From an uncultured Lewinella sp. (lineage in GTDB: Bacteria; Bacteroidota; Bacteroidia; Chitinophagales; Saprospiraceae), in contig CAJXPD010000093.1 of the NCBI GenBank assembly GCA_913057785.1, positions 1 to 35,095 of the forward strand: a DNA stretch of 35,095 bases, written 5' to 3'. The notes below the pieces were generated by a model. The model was not told the DNA's origin and ran no database searches. It saw only the letters and a list, made by a program, of their open reading frames with translations. The stretch's first letter is position 1. Each line of letters starts with the position of its first letter. Below, one piece after another: positions 25,701 to 33,695 of this stretch. The position numbers and the translations under genes are program-made.

Positions 25701-26794
25701 AAGAAGCAGTTGAAGATCCTAATGATGCAGTATTCATTAGATTCTTAGCGAATGCGCCCGATCCACTTTTAGCGGACCTCGTTAAGTATCCGGAATTGAT
25801 AGATGAACCAGAAGAATCTGCCATCCCTCTAGATCCTGAGCTCATCAGGGTGATAAGACCAGAACAAGCCGATGACTTTGCTGGATTGAACGCTATGACA
25901 GAGTTAATTCCTGCTATAACAACGCCAGGGGAGGCTCCACGTCACTTCTTGGTTCCACTTCCGCCAGGATTGCATGCTGAATCTGATGAATTGTTTGGAT
26001 TTTTTACTTATGAGCTGAGGATGGGGCATCGTCGGATTTGGAGTACCGCTCAAGGTCGCTTTGGTCGGCCTTTGAGAGTGACGGGGGTTCAGCACCCGGT
26101 TCCTACTTTATTTTGCACCGTGGAAAGGAAGCGGAATGAAATCGTCGTCTCTGCTCCTTATGCTTCTGCTGTTCACAATGGGAAAGAAGTCACTGCTAGT
26201 CCTCCTAGGACCGAGCTATGGTGCTTAATATATGCTCAAGTAAAGAGGGCCGACAATCAAAGCTACCAGAACATTTTAATCGGTGAAGATAAATTGACGA
26301 TTCCCGAACCGGAAGATCCAGTATATGGCATTGATGGATTCATTAGAGCCACTGGTGTCGCCAATAATACAACGGGTTCTTTTGTTGCCCGTCCTCCCCT
26401 AAATATAGATGACTTTGGATTTCAGAGCAGCTTGGATTTGGATGGGAGAGAGGATCTGCCAACTTTTATTCGAAAGACTAGTAATGAGGAGACCAGAGTT
26501 TACGGTAGGGCCAAGTTGAGTATTGCTGATATTAATTCGGCATTGACGAGCTTTGGCTTGCACCAAAATGCTACTTTGAGTGTCCTCTGTGTGGAATTCT
26601 TACCGACGAATTACCATTCCTATATTACTGAAAATCAGGAGATTTTGCACGAAAGACTGGAACAGCGAAAAGAATTCCCTCCTATTTCTAGAAAATTTAA
26701 AATGGTAGGTAGCCCAAGTCCACTTTCGCTACATCTGGGACAATACAGAATTCTGCGAACTTCTCCATTGAGAGCTGTTCCTGACAAATGTTAA
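22724..26794 (+). CDS. Giant beta-rich protein of unknown function
   Basis: This 1356-residue protein was not recognised. It lacks a signal peptide and membrane spans and is acidic and Pro/Asp-rich throughout. Predicted beta-strands and loops dominate. The segment PLAYGITYEFRIRMGDISGG at about residues 480-500 resembles a fibronectin-III-like strand pair, seen as LRYGRTYRFR in some large hypothetical proteins; this is a loose resemblance. No catalytic motif was seen. It follows the 1757-residue gene by 29 bases in the same direction, so both are very likely co-expressed and may form one complex. The following region is gene-poor and then an IS element begins, so the operon probably ends here. 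Confidence 0.85.
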   Translation: MENSTAYYSILTFPQEFNRGILRLNLVVLPRNFSPLIELEFDAPLPNAASFAESHGNLKIDIKLIAGLNQIPVAPHSWSVRASGLTVPDSAPLLFAELGSMFDIVDNPGPSFKAPPPASSKYIKKYLPFSYRQSFNFTNPRTRDAVIDDSYFCAFKDADGPQDNFQQSSNQISWGKVYAYCLRNPELAKKVGLIYTDIIVEVQEDSLLDGGWLYADLAETGYFFEQAQDDPSRVKRYAARIPPMENDDQRILFAPVLFPVSFDGSPRDGNYDEHQREAADYDDGFCKIIHGFQPISTNYLKEEPDEDMLFPTKDIGIRLAWDDEQILIWQNRQLKPDASVGPNQRLDAPLGVFNYRVDVREKLDGTNAWHSLNRVVAKGPLTLGGQRISDDGDELELGTEVYPVQIDGNKNRNFWLPAYFAQWSGKSLVLPDKDAHTIFRQHENEETYEDALGVQRSRSVRLGDLYEPLGLDAIPLAYGITYEFRIRMGDISGGGPKHSDSRISESISKNTSIHFRRFVPPNAVRMEGLPNQNDFFEDDQLVIRRPLLGYPNIEFADKYDRVVEKLIAYSNIEYTDYRNRKNVPIGLPDPDVTKVEVIVEIKGLQLDNQLSVSGNEPYYKLYSVTRSFPDLDVQADLVTTQNVEDPFANIEIPLQLPINFVDAHVLLFDDPANLGDLGFSQPQLQNRTDIVLPTARDIRITLKAIGKNDGAYFGLDAWNQGKTIQFLIRKGSDDETTLFDPNFAEDRIEGIYLQPDNVPSNKASRFNRGVQVNKPSSPIQRLAQQINVESRGLSLLAQKGTRVQFGCSRRIRHSLAPDGTALTISTKSDLIDHWLVPLHFRLQRDWTWDATKLEGFVIKRAVKFGRNPAWSEEKVIGSLDLHRTINLQALTSPNRTYTQLVFLDAVEPKNDPGIDFFPDIINLRYSIEPIFKDQEVPGVTDEIIQLELPLPVTTIPSQIPMVASAGLALSPYRKDERYANTEPRRQHLWIELKEAVEDPNDAVFIRFLANAPDPLLADLVKYPELIDEPEESAIPLDPELIRVIRPEQADDFAGLNAMTELIPAITTPGEAPRHFLVPLPPGLHAESDELFGFFTYELRMGHRRIWSTAQGRFGRPLRVTGVQHPVPTLFCTVERKRNEIVVSAPYASAVHNGKEVTASPPRTELWCLIYAQVKRADNQSYQNILIGEDKLTIPEPEDPVYGIDGFIRATGVANNTTGSFVARPPLNIDDFGFQSSLDLDGREDLPTFIRKTSNEETRVYGRAKLSIADINSALTSFGLHQNATLSVLCVEFLPTNYHSYITENQEILHERLEQRKEFPPISRKFKMVGSPSPLSLHLGQYRILRTSPLRAVPDKC

Positions 26795-27359
26795 ACTAAG
26801 TTCCGGGTTAAATTTCCATCAAGGAGCGAGGGCGAGCAAATCTTGTTCCATCTAGACTGATACCTAAGCCCAACTGGAAGGGAGCTCAGGATCGCTCTAT
26901 GAATTAACGTATGGTAAGAGATCAAGAGGTCATTGTAGTTATATATTGATGCAACATTTTGTGTTTAAATAATTGATAGTCAGTCATTAATGAAGTTTAT
27001 TTACCTGTTTTCTATATGTCGGGCGAGCCATATTGCTTTTTTGCTCGATAGGGTAGGGGGATAATTAAGAGGTATCAAAATGTCCACACCGCCAAGGATT
27101 GAGGTATGAAGATTTAGTGCTTGGCGGCTTAAAGGATCCAAAGCTGCATCTAGTTTGATCAGACAGTTAGACTGCTACATGGAGATTAAGGGGAAGAATG
27201 ATCAGGGGATGGCCGAAACATCTTACGGTAAGTGATTGTCTGATATCTAGTCAATTCAATATCATGTGAATATTATTAGAAAGTACTTCTCTATAGGGGA
27301 GGATTTAGCTACGATTTTATTCTCTACTTAACATAACTTAAGTTATAAGCAATCTTGTA
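26795..27359. other. Gene-poor region between the giant operon and the IS element
   Basis: No intact gene was seen in 565 bases. It contains an 8-bp inverted repeat at 27089-27127. A + frame from ATG 27080 to 27235 reads as 50 codons with one internal TGA at 27107; its second part (AASSLIRQLDCYMEIKGKND) is protein-like. It could be a decayed gene fragment, but nothing identifies it. No clear terminator follows the giant operon. Confidence 0.45.
27089..27127. repeat. 8-bp inverted repeat
   Basis: CCGCCAAG (27089-27096) and CTTGGCGG (27120-27127) are perfect reverse complements with a 23-base spacer. The GC-rich arms stand out in AT-rich DNA. It may be a terminator without a T-run or a remnant of a mobile repeat end. 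Chance is plausible for an 8-bp match. Confidence 0.25.
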
Positions 27360-27396
27360 TTGTCCTTAAATAGGTTGACACAAAGTTCACAAACAA

Positions 27397-28722
27397 TTGA
27401 AAACCAAACGAAAAGTTGAAGGTGCGAAAAGACGGTATTCAACGCCCTTTAAAAGAAAAGTAGTACAATGGTATTTATCAGGCATGAAGAGCCCAGCCCA
27501 AATTTGGAAACAATACCATGTATCAAAACAAATGTTAAATGGTTGGCGTGTGTGGTATTTTCAGTATTTTGAAGCTCCATACTTAACCTACAAAAATGAA
27601 AGAGGAAGACAGCAACTCTCAGAAGCAGCGTCTCAAAGAATTAGAGGAAGAATTAGCGGCTATGAAGAAAGCGCTTGTAGAAAAAGACGCCCAGATCCAT
27701 GGATTGAAGACTATGATCGACCTAGCGGAAAGTCAGTATCAGATTCCGATAAAAAAAAGCACTGGCACGAAGTCGTAAGCGAGCTCAAGCAAGAATTTCC
27801 TTGTGTGAGTCTGACTGTTTTATGCCGCTTTTTTGGTAAGACTCGACAAGCCTGGTATAAGGCGCAGCAAGCCCGTGAATTAGCGGATATGAAGGAATTA
27901 TTAATAGTAGAACAAGTGGAACATATCCGTAAATATTTGCCTCGTTTAGGTGGCCGTAAGCTGTTTTTTATGCTGGAAAGCTTCTTCAAAAAACACAAGA
28001 TAAAGATTGGCAGAGATAAGTTTTTCGATCTATTAAGGAAGTATAAGTTGTTGATTAAGAGGAAGAAAAGGAGGGTCAGGACGACATTTTCGAATCATTT
28101 GTTGAAGAAATACCCTAATCAAACGCATCAGCTTTTAATAGGCTGTCCCAATCGAGTTTGGGTTGCCGATATTACCTACATTAGAGTTGGGAAAAACTTT
28201 AGCTATTTAAGTCTAATTACAGATGCATATTCCAGGAAAATAGTAGGTCATCACCTCTCTCCTACCCTGTGTACCGAAGGGCCGTTAAAGGCACTAAAAA
28301 TGGCGCTTAAACAGCGAAAAGACAAAAAAACACCTCTAATTCACCATTCTGATCGAGGCATTCAATACTGCAGTGTCACTTACACAGGTCTGTTAAAAAA
28401 GAACCAAATCACCATCTCTATGACTCAAAGTGGAGACCCAAAAGAGAATGCACTGGCAGAGCGGGTTCATAAGACTATCAAAGAGGAATTTTTGAACTAC
28501 TGTATCCATTTGAACCATGAAACTGCCAACAAAGCAGTAAAGAAAACGATAGAACTTTACAACGAAATGCGACCACATGCGAGTATTGATTATCTTACCC
28601 CTGCTCAAGCTCATCGCTGTACTGGCCCAATTAAGAGAAGATGGAAAATTCATTACCGATCTGAAAAGACAATAAAGAAGGTAGGAATAAAAGCTTTATC
28701 AAAACCCTCCTCTAGAGCTTAA
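27397..28722 (+). CDS. IS3-family transposase, OrfA and OrfB fused with a scrambled middle
   Basis: The 441-codon frame opens at a TTG. Residues 1-62 contain the OrfA helix-turn-helix (PFKRKVVQWYLSG, SPAQIWKQYHVSKQMLNGW). Residues ~130-441 are OrfB with the DDE catalytic core: Asp in WVADITYI, Asp in HHSDRGIQY and Glu in NALAERVHKTIKEE. In between (~66-118) this frame is unlike any OrfA. The expected leucine zipper is instead in the next frame at 27596-27778 (LKELEEELAAMKKALVEKDA, then TMIDLAESQYQIPIKK). A one-base insertion at the A5 run 27592-27596 would explain this. The normal -1 shift back to OrfB would occur at the A8 run 27751-27758. The fused product lacks the zipper needed for multimerisation, so this copy may be inactive. 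Confidence 0.85.
   Translation: MKTKRKVEGAKRRYSTPFKRKVVQWYLSGMKSPAQIWKQYHVSKQMLNGWRVWYFQYFEAPYLTYKNERGRQQLSEAASQRIRGRISGYEESACRKRRPDPWIEDYDRPSGKSVSDSDKKKHWHEVVSELKQEFPCVSLTVLCRFFGKTRQAWYKAQQARELADMKELLIVEQVEHIRKYLPRLGGRKLFFMLESFFKKHKIKIGRDKFFDLLRKYKLLIKRKKRRVRTTFSNHLLKKYPNQTHQLLIGCPNRVWVADITYIRVGKNFSYLSLITDAYSRKIVGHHLSPTLCTEGPLKALKMALKQRKDKKTPLIHHSDRGIQYCSVTYTGLLKKNQITISMTQSGDPKENALAERVHKTIKEEFLNYCIHLNHETANKAVKKTIELYNEMRPHASIDYLTPAQAHRCTGPIKRRWKIHYRSEKTIKKVGIKALSKPSSRA
27751..27758 (+). other. Poly-A slippery site for -1 frameshifting into OrfB
   Basis: A run of eight A bases lies where the zipper frame (codons ata aaa aaa agc, stop at 27776-27778) meets the OrfB frame. A -1 slip here yields the standard IS3 OrfAB fusion. 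The position and overlap agree with the known mechanism of this family. In this copy the upstream OrfA frame is already displaced, so the site is used properly only if the ribosome enters the zipper frame. Confidence 0.65.
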
Positions 28723-28891
28723 AACGTATTTATTAACCTGTTAACTTTTTCCGGGACCATTCAAGTCGAATTCATAGGAAATTAGCAAAGAGTTTTCCTA
28801 TTTTATAGATAATACCCAAAGAGAACGAGATGCCAACCCAAATTTGGTCTACGAATGTTTCTAAAAGCAAAATATCCTAAAACTATTTGCT

Positions 28892-28899
28892 TATATTTG
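28892..28899 (+). promoter_or_regulatory. Bacteroidota-type -7 promoter element for the hybrid regulator
   Basis: TATATTTG matches the TAnnTTTG consensus of Bacteroidota housekeeping promoters exactly. Transcription would start a few bases downstream, at or beyond the ATG at 28901. This supports the in-frame ATG at 28934, which begins a proper signal sequence, as the true start. No clear upstream -33 TTG element was found at the right distance. Confidence 0.4.
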
Positions 28900-28933
28900 A
28901 ATGGAGACCAATGACTTAGGTAAAAGTACAAAT

Positions 28934-31900
28934 ATGAAGTCCCGTTCCTTTTTGCTCATATTAGGTTTACTACTTACCTGTTGTAACCAGGGTGCAAAAG
29001 AAAAAAAAGAACAGGGTTTCCTGGAAGCTGACAGGCAACATAAAGACACCTTGGTGTTGATCAATGACTTGGGCGATACCATTCCTGTCGGTGTTCCTAT
29101 TCCAACCCAAGGCAAAGCCATAGATCCTGATAGTTACCCTCCACCCAAATTTGTTCCTTTTCCAGAAACGCCGAAAGAGGTGCCGGCTAAAACGATTGTT
29201 CATCCTGCAAAAGTATTAAGGGTCACTCCAGAACGTACCCATTTAAGGGTGACCACGCCCGGAAATAATGGTATACCCTTGCCCAAAACCTATCCGGCTG
29301 AAGTCAAAGTAGTACCTGCTCAGCATCCAAAACGCATCAATGCTTTATCTTCTGGTAGCCTTGATACCTCCAATTTTAATGTACAACACATGAGTCAAGA
29401 TCAAGGATTGCCAACTTCGTATGTTACGAAGGTACTGGAAGACTCTAAAGGTAGACTGTGGATTGGTGCTGGGGCAGGACTGTTTTCTTACGATGGTACC
29501 CATATCCATCATTACACTTTGGAAGAAGGGTTGGCAGTTACCGGTGTTTCTTCCATCTTGGAAGATGCTCAGAAAAACCTATGGTTGGGCCATTTAGGAG
29601 GAATCACGCGTTTTGATGGTCATACGTTTACACACTACTCCATTCAAGACAGGCCAAAGCTATATCTTAGATCTTTGCAAATAGATAAGAACGGAAATTT
29701 TTGGCTTCTATCCGAATTTGGGCTACTCTACTTCGATGGAGATCAGTTTACTCAATTTACGATCCAGGAAGGCCTGAATGGAGAAGATTTTCATAACCTA
29801 ATAGAAGATCGTTTTGGTAACCTATGGATAGGAACTAAGATAGGGATAATTCGCTTCGATCCACCTTCTGGTGAAGATCCACGAGATCATGGTAGTTTTA
29901 CCCATTACACCGCAAAAGATGGTTTGTGGGGTGAGAAGGAATACCCTTATACGAAGGGCATTTTAGAAGATAGGGAAGGGAATCTTTGGTTTGGTACTAT
30001 AGGCAAGGTGATCAAATATACTCCCGATAACTCCGATGACTCTCGGGGCGGAACCTTCACCCATTTGACCACTAAGGATAATTTTAGAGACCAAAGGGTC
30101 AACGAAATATTTCAAGACCGTCAGGGGACGCTATGGTTCGGTACAAATGCGGAATTGCTATCTTTTGATGGCAGTAATTTCTGGCATTATGCTAATAGTG
30201 ACGGTGTCCATTCTATCCTGGAGGATAGGGCTGGAAATATTTGGTGCGCCGCAGAGGATGGGATGATCCGAGTCAAAAGAGAAAGCTTTGTTCAATACAC
30301 CACAAGAGATGGTTTAATTCATGATAATGTCACCTCAATAGTAGAAGAAAATAAACACAATTTTTGGTTTGGAACTAACGGTGGCTTTGTATGCCGTTAT
30401 CGTCCTAGTCCCAATATTATTGAATCAGGGGAGTATACACATTTTAGCCCGCCAGAGCGGGGATTTCGTTGGGGCAATTTCCTGTACAAGGACAGCAACG
30501 AGAAAATATGGATCGGAGGAAACAATGATGTTGGTGTTTGCCGCCTTGAAGGCAATGGGTTTACCGTATTTCCGAAGCAAGAAGGCTTACCGGCTTTTGG
30601 AGCAATGCTGGAAGACAACCAGGGGTATCTGTGGTTTGGATCATGGTATTCAGGCTTAATTCGTCTGGCTCCGTCCCGGGAAGACATGGGAAACAAAGAG
30701 CGTTTTACCCAATTTACGATGGAACATGGTCTGCGTAGCAATTTTATAGACCCGCTCATAGAGGACAAACAAGGAAGGCTGTGGCTTAATCCCGATGCAG
30801 GGGGAGTAAGTTACTTTGAACCTAATAAATCTGATCCCGCCTACGGGGGTACCTTTACTCATATCATTCCCAATGAACGGTTAAAAAACAGTACTGTTCT
30901 ATCAGTACTGGAAGACAGTCAAAGCTTTTTCTGGTTTGGTACCAACGGTGATGGGCTGATTCGCTATGACGGTCAAGGTGTTGAATACCTTACTGCCAAA
31001 GAAGGTTTAAGCAGTGACTTTATTCTGTCCATAGTAGAAGATAAAGAGAAAAACATTTGGTTGGGAACAGGTAAGGGTCTTACAGTATTGGTCCCAAATA
31101 CGGACAAGTCCCCTTCTGCAGACCGTTCGTTAAAAGAGGCATACCGGTGCATTACTTTTGGTAAGAAGGATGGTTTAAAATCAATGGAATTCAACTATAA
31201 CAGCGTTTGTTATGATAGCTTAGATCGCATCTGGTGGGGAACTATGAATGGCGTGACGAGACTAGATCTAAAACACTTCCAAATCCCCTTGGATCCACCT
31301 AAAAACGTTGGTCTTGCTCATATTGAAATCAATCAAAACTTTGTTAATTACAATAATTTATCAGACCCAGCCAATAGTGACACCCCTTCCCTTAGAAGAA
31401 AACTGAGGCAGTCTTTTGGTTCCATCCCCGCCTTCTACAATTATCCGCTGAACCCGAAGTTGCCACATGACCTCAATCATCTTACCTTTCACTTCACCGC
31501 TATTGATTGGGAGGCCCCTCATCAAATTAGGTATCGTTATCGCATAAAAAAACTGGATAAAGATTGGAGTTCCGTCCAGGCGGAGGCCAAAGCGGATTAT
31601 CGAAATCTACCCTACGGCAGGTTGACATTGCAAGTCCAGGCTATCGGCATAGCTCAACTATGGAGCGAACCCTTTGAATATACCTTTACTATCCTACCGC
31701 CCTGGTGGCTAAGCTGGTGGGCCAAATTATTGTATGGATTGTTTATTATCAGTGCCTTGTATGCCCTTTATCAATTCCTACTCAACCAGCAGCTTGCCAG
31801 AGCGGAAGCTTACCGGCTCAAGGAACTGGATGAAGTAAAAAACCGCCTGTACACCAACATCACTCACGAATTCCGCACCCCACTGACCGTCATCCTCGGC

Positions 31901-33448
31901 ATGGTACAAAGGATCAAGGTACAACCCACAAACTGGATGGAAGAGGGTCTGAACATGATCCAACGCAATGGCCAGAACCTACTTCGCCTGGTCAATCAGA
32001 TGCTCGACCTGTCCAAATTGGAATCCGGCAAACTGGATCTGAATATGGTGCAGGGCGATATCATTCAGTATTTAGGCTATGTGATGGAATCCTTCCAATC
32101 TTATGCGGCCATCAAGGACATTCGATTGCACTTTCATTCGGAAGAAGAGGAGTTGTTAATGGACTACGATCCGGATAACCTGTTGAATGTCGTTTCGAAT
32201 CTGTTATCGAATGCGATCAAGTTTACGGAAAAGGGAGGGGATGTTTATGTGGAAGTAGGCAGTAGGCAATTAGCAGTAGAGAGTACGCCAGGCTTCTTGA
32301 GCGGTGCAAACCGAAAACTGCCTACTACCTACTGCCTACTGATCACCGTTCGCGACACAGGTGTTGGCATCTCAGCTGACCGGCTTCCGTTTATCTTCGA
32401 TCGTTTTTATCAGGTGGATGATTCTTCTACCCGGAAGGGAGAGGGCACTGGTATTGGCCTGGCGCTGACTCGAGAGTTGGTCAAGCTCATGGAGGGAGAG
32501 ATCGCGGTAGAAAGTACCGTCGGTAAAGGCACGGAATTCAGTGTTTTCTTACCGGTCTCCCGGGAAGCGCCGATGATCGCTACTCTTGAGAAGCGGGATG
32601 TGAAAGAAGAAGTGAAGGTCTTTACTCACCCCCGTGCGACGGATAAGATAGAGATTCAGGTTACGATGGCCGCCGCAGCTGAAAAGCCTACGGCCCTGAT
32701 CGTGGAAGATAATGCGGATGTAGTCAAATACCTGTCGGCCTGCCTGGAAAGCGATTATCAGCTGGAAGTGGCCTATAATGGCCAGGAGGGTATTGATAAG
32801 GCGCTAGAGGTGGTGCCGGACATTATTATCAGCGATGTGATGATGCCGGAAAAGGATGGTTTAGAATTGTGCGATACCCTTAAGAACGACGAACGGACCA
32901 GTCATATTCCAATCTTATTATTGACCGCCAAGGCTGATATTAACTCCAAGCTGGAGGGGCTGAAGCGAGGCGCCGATGTCTATATGCCCAAGCCATTTCA
33001 CAAGGAAGAATTAATGGTGCACCTCGCCAACCTGGTGGAGCAGCGAAAACGATTGCAGGCCCGCTATCAGGGCACCTTACCGGCCGCTACTGCTGTTGAT
33101 CCCTTTGTGGCGATGGAGGATGCTTTTCTCCTTCGGATCAAAACGCTGGTAGAGGAGAATCTGACCTTGGCCAAATTTGATATCAGTTGGCTGGCCCGGG
33201 AGGCGGGGATGAGCCGGGTGCAGTTGTTCAGAAAGGTCAAGGCGCTTACTGGTAAATCTCCCTCTCTGTTTGTGCGTTCTATTCGACTGCGTAAGGCCAA
33301 AGAACTGTTGGAGACCACGGCACTAAACATCTCCGAGATTGCCTATGACGTCGGTTTCAGCGACCCGGGCTTTTTTTCCACCACCTTTAAAGAGGAGTTT
33401 GGGCAATCGCCGACCGAATTACGGGCGGGAATGAAGGATCAAGGCTAG
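28934..33448 (+). CDS. Hybrid two-component system sensor-regulator (Reg_prop propeller, histidine kinase, receiver, AraC)
   Basis: The frame is open from ATG 28901, but ATG 28934 starts a signal sequence with a lipobox-like end (LLILGLLLTCCNQG) and is preferred. Residues below count from 28901. After a Pro-rich linker come about a dozen Reg_prop propeller repeats (LWIGAGAGLFSYDG, LWFGT) at ~150-800, a Y_Y_Y domain ~850-930 and a membrane span ~935-955. The kinase follows with His989 in NITHEFRTPL, an N box NLLSNAIKF, and G boxes VRDTGVGIS and GEGTGIGLAL. A receiver has phospho-acceptor Asp1312 in ISDVMMPEKDG and a K-P pair in YMPKPF. An AraC-type DNA-binding domain runs from ~1410 to 1515. 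The architecture senses an external ligand and controls transcription directly. A palindromic repeat is inserted in the ATPase domain. GC content by eye rises from the propeller to the kinase half. Confidence 0.93.
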   Translation: MKSRSFLLILGLLLTCCNQGAKEKKEQGFLEADRQHKDTLVLINDLGDTIPVGVPIPTQGKAIDPDSYPPPKFVPFPETPKEVPAKTIVHPAKVLRVTPERTHLRVTTPGNNGIPLPKTYPAEVKVVPAQHPKRINALSSGSLDTSNFNVQHMSQDQGLPTSYVTKVLEDSKGRLWIGAGAGLFSYDGTHIHHYTLEEGLAVTGVSSILEDAQKNLWLGHLGGITRFDGHTFTHYSIQDRPKLYLRSLQIDKNGNFWLLSEFGLLYFDGDQFTQFTIQEGLNGEDFHNLIEDRFGNLWIGTKIGIIRFDPPSGEDPRDHGSFTHYTAKDGLWGEKEYPYTKGILEDREGNLWFGTIGKVIKYTPDNSDDSRGGTFTHLTTKDNFRDQRVNEIFQDRQGTLWFGTNAELLSFDGSNFWHYANSDGVHSILEDRAGNIWCAAEDGMIRVKRESFVQYTTRDGLIHDNVTSIVEENKHNFWFGTNGGFVCRYRPSPNIIESGEYTHFSPPERGFRWGNFLYKDSNEKIWIGGNNDVGVCRLEGNGFTVFPKQEGLPAFGAMLEDNQGYLWFGSWYSGLIRLAPSREDMGNKERFTQFTMEHGLRSNFIDPLIEDKQGRLWLNPDAGGVSYFEPNKSDPAYGGTFTHIIPNERLKNSTVLSVLEDSQSFFWFGTNGDGLIRYDGQGVEYLTAKEGLSSDFILSIVEDKEKNIWLGTGKGLTVLVPNTDKSPSADRSLKEAYRCITFGKKDGLKSMEFNYNSVCYDSLDRIWWGTMNGVTRLDLKHFQIPLDPPKNVGLAHIEINQNFVNYNNLSDPANSDTPSLRRKLRQSFGSIPAFYNYPLNPKLPHDLNHLTFHFTAIDWEAPHQIRYRYRIKKLDKDWSSVQAEAKADYRNLPYGRLTLQVQAIGIAQLWSEPFEYTFTILPPWWLSWWAKLLYGLFIISALYALYQFLLNQQLARAEAYRLKELDEVKNRLYTNITHEFRTPLTVILGMVQRIKVQPTNWMEEGLNMIQRNGQNLLRLVNQMLDLSKLESGKLDLNMVQGDIIQYLGYVMESFQSYAAIKDIRLHFHSEEEELLMDYDPDNLLNVVSNLLSNAIKFTEKGGDVYVEVGSRQLAVESTPGFLSGANRKLPTTYCLLITVRDTGVGISADRLPFIFDRFYQVDDSSTRKGEGTGIGLALTRELVKLMEGEIAVESTVGKGTEFSVFLPVSREAPMIATLEKRDVKEEVKVFTHPRATDKIEIQVTMAAAAEKPTALIVEDNADVVKYLSACLESDYQLEVAYNGQEGIDKALEVVPDIIISDVMMPEKDGLELCDTLKNDERTSHIPILLLTAKADINSKLEGLKRGADVYMPKPFHKEELMVHLANLVEQRKRLQARYQGTLPAATAVDPFVAMEDAFLLRIKTLVEENLTLAKFDISWLAREAGMSRVQLFRKVKALTGKSPSLFVRSIRLRKAKELLETTALNISEIAYDVGFSDPGFFSTTFKEEFGQSPTELRAGMKDQG
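32254..32340. repeat. 87-bp palindromic repeat inserted in frame within the kinase ATPase domain
   Basis: The arms are 32254-32277 and 32317-32340, starting with a perfect 13-bp match (AGTAGGCAGTAGG against CCTACTGCCTACT) and extending to 24 bp with 19 matches, around a 39-base centre. The arms contain the tandem unit AGTAGGC. The repeat encodes about 29 residues of the kinase (from SRQLAVESTPG to NRKLPTTYC). It lies between the strand after the N box and the one leading to the first G box, where kinases of this type usually have a short loop. It has no stop codon in the used frame. Confidence 0.7.
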
Positions 33449-33550
33449 CTACCTGATAATTTTGTTTACTTACCTTCCTTTTTTTGATGACCTATCCATT
33501 TTTTGATTTAAAGTTCAAGTTGCTGTATTTCAGGTTTTTATGAATCATTT

Positions 33551-33620
33551 TGTAACGTAATTACAAGTGATACCTGCTGCTATGTAACATAGTTTGAAGA
33601 CTTTGTAACATAGTTCAAAG
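33551..33620. promoter_or_regulatory. Three TGTAAC-type direct repeats, candidate operator
   Basis: Copies start at 33551 (TGTAACGTAATTACAAG), 33583 (TGTAACATAGTTTGAAG) and 33604 (TGTAACATAGTTCAAAG). The last two agree at 15 of 17 positions, the first and last at 13 of 17. Spacings are 32 and 21 bases, close to three and two helical turns, so all copies face the same side of DNA. AraC-family regulators bind such direct repeats. The site is between the AraC-containing hybrid regulator and the secreted-protein gene at 33696, so regulation of that gene, or feedback, is plausible. Confidence 0.5.
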
Positions 33621-33695
33621 CCTTCTGGAGCCTTGTCGGTGATATTTGTAAATGTAATCAATCAACATTCAATTTTCACCTTTAAAATGATCATC

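Larger units (their letters stand above)
27360..28759 (+). mobile_element. IS3-family insertion sequence, about 1400 bp
   Basis: The element holds an IS3-type transposase gene. Its ends were placed by an imperfect 21-bp terminal inverted repeat: 27360-27380 (TTGTCC...TTGACA) against the reverse complement of 28739-28759 (TGGTCC...TTAACA), with 14 of 21 positions identical and no gaps. The total of 1400 bp is normal for IS3. No 3- or 4-bp target duplication is visible (left flank GTA, right flank TTC), so the copy may be old, or the left boundary may be off by a base or two. It lies between the giant operon and the hybrid regulator gene without interrupting an identifiable gene. Confidence 0.75.

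Noticed and set aside
27080-27235. Protein-like + frame with one internal stop before the IS element
   Set aside because: Only about 41 codons after the TGA, no family recognised, and the suggested joining of frames is arbitrary; mentioned under the gene-poor region only.
27357-28762. Target-site duplication flanking the IS element
   Set aside because: The 3-base flanks (GTA and TTC) do not match, and shifting the left end by one or two bases gives no match either.
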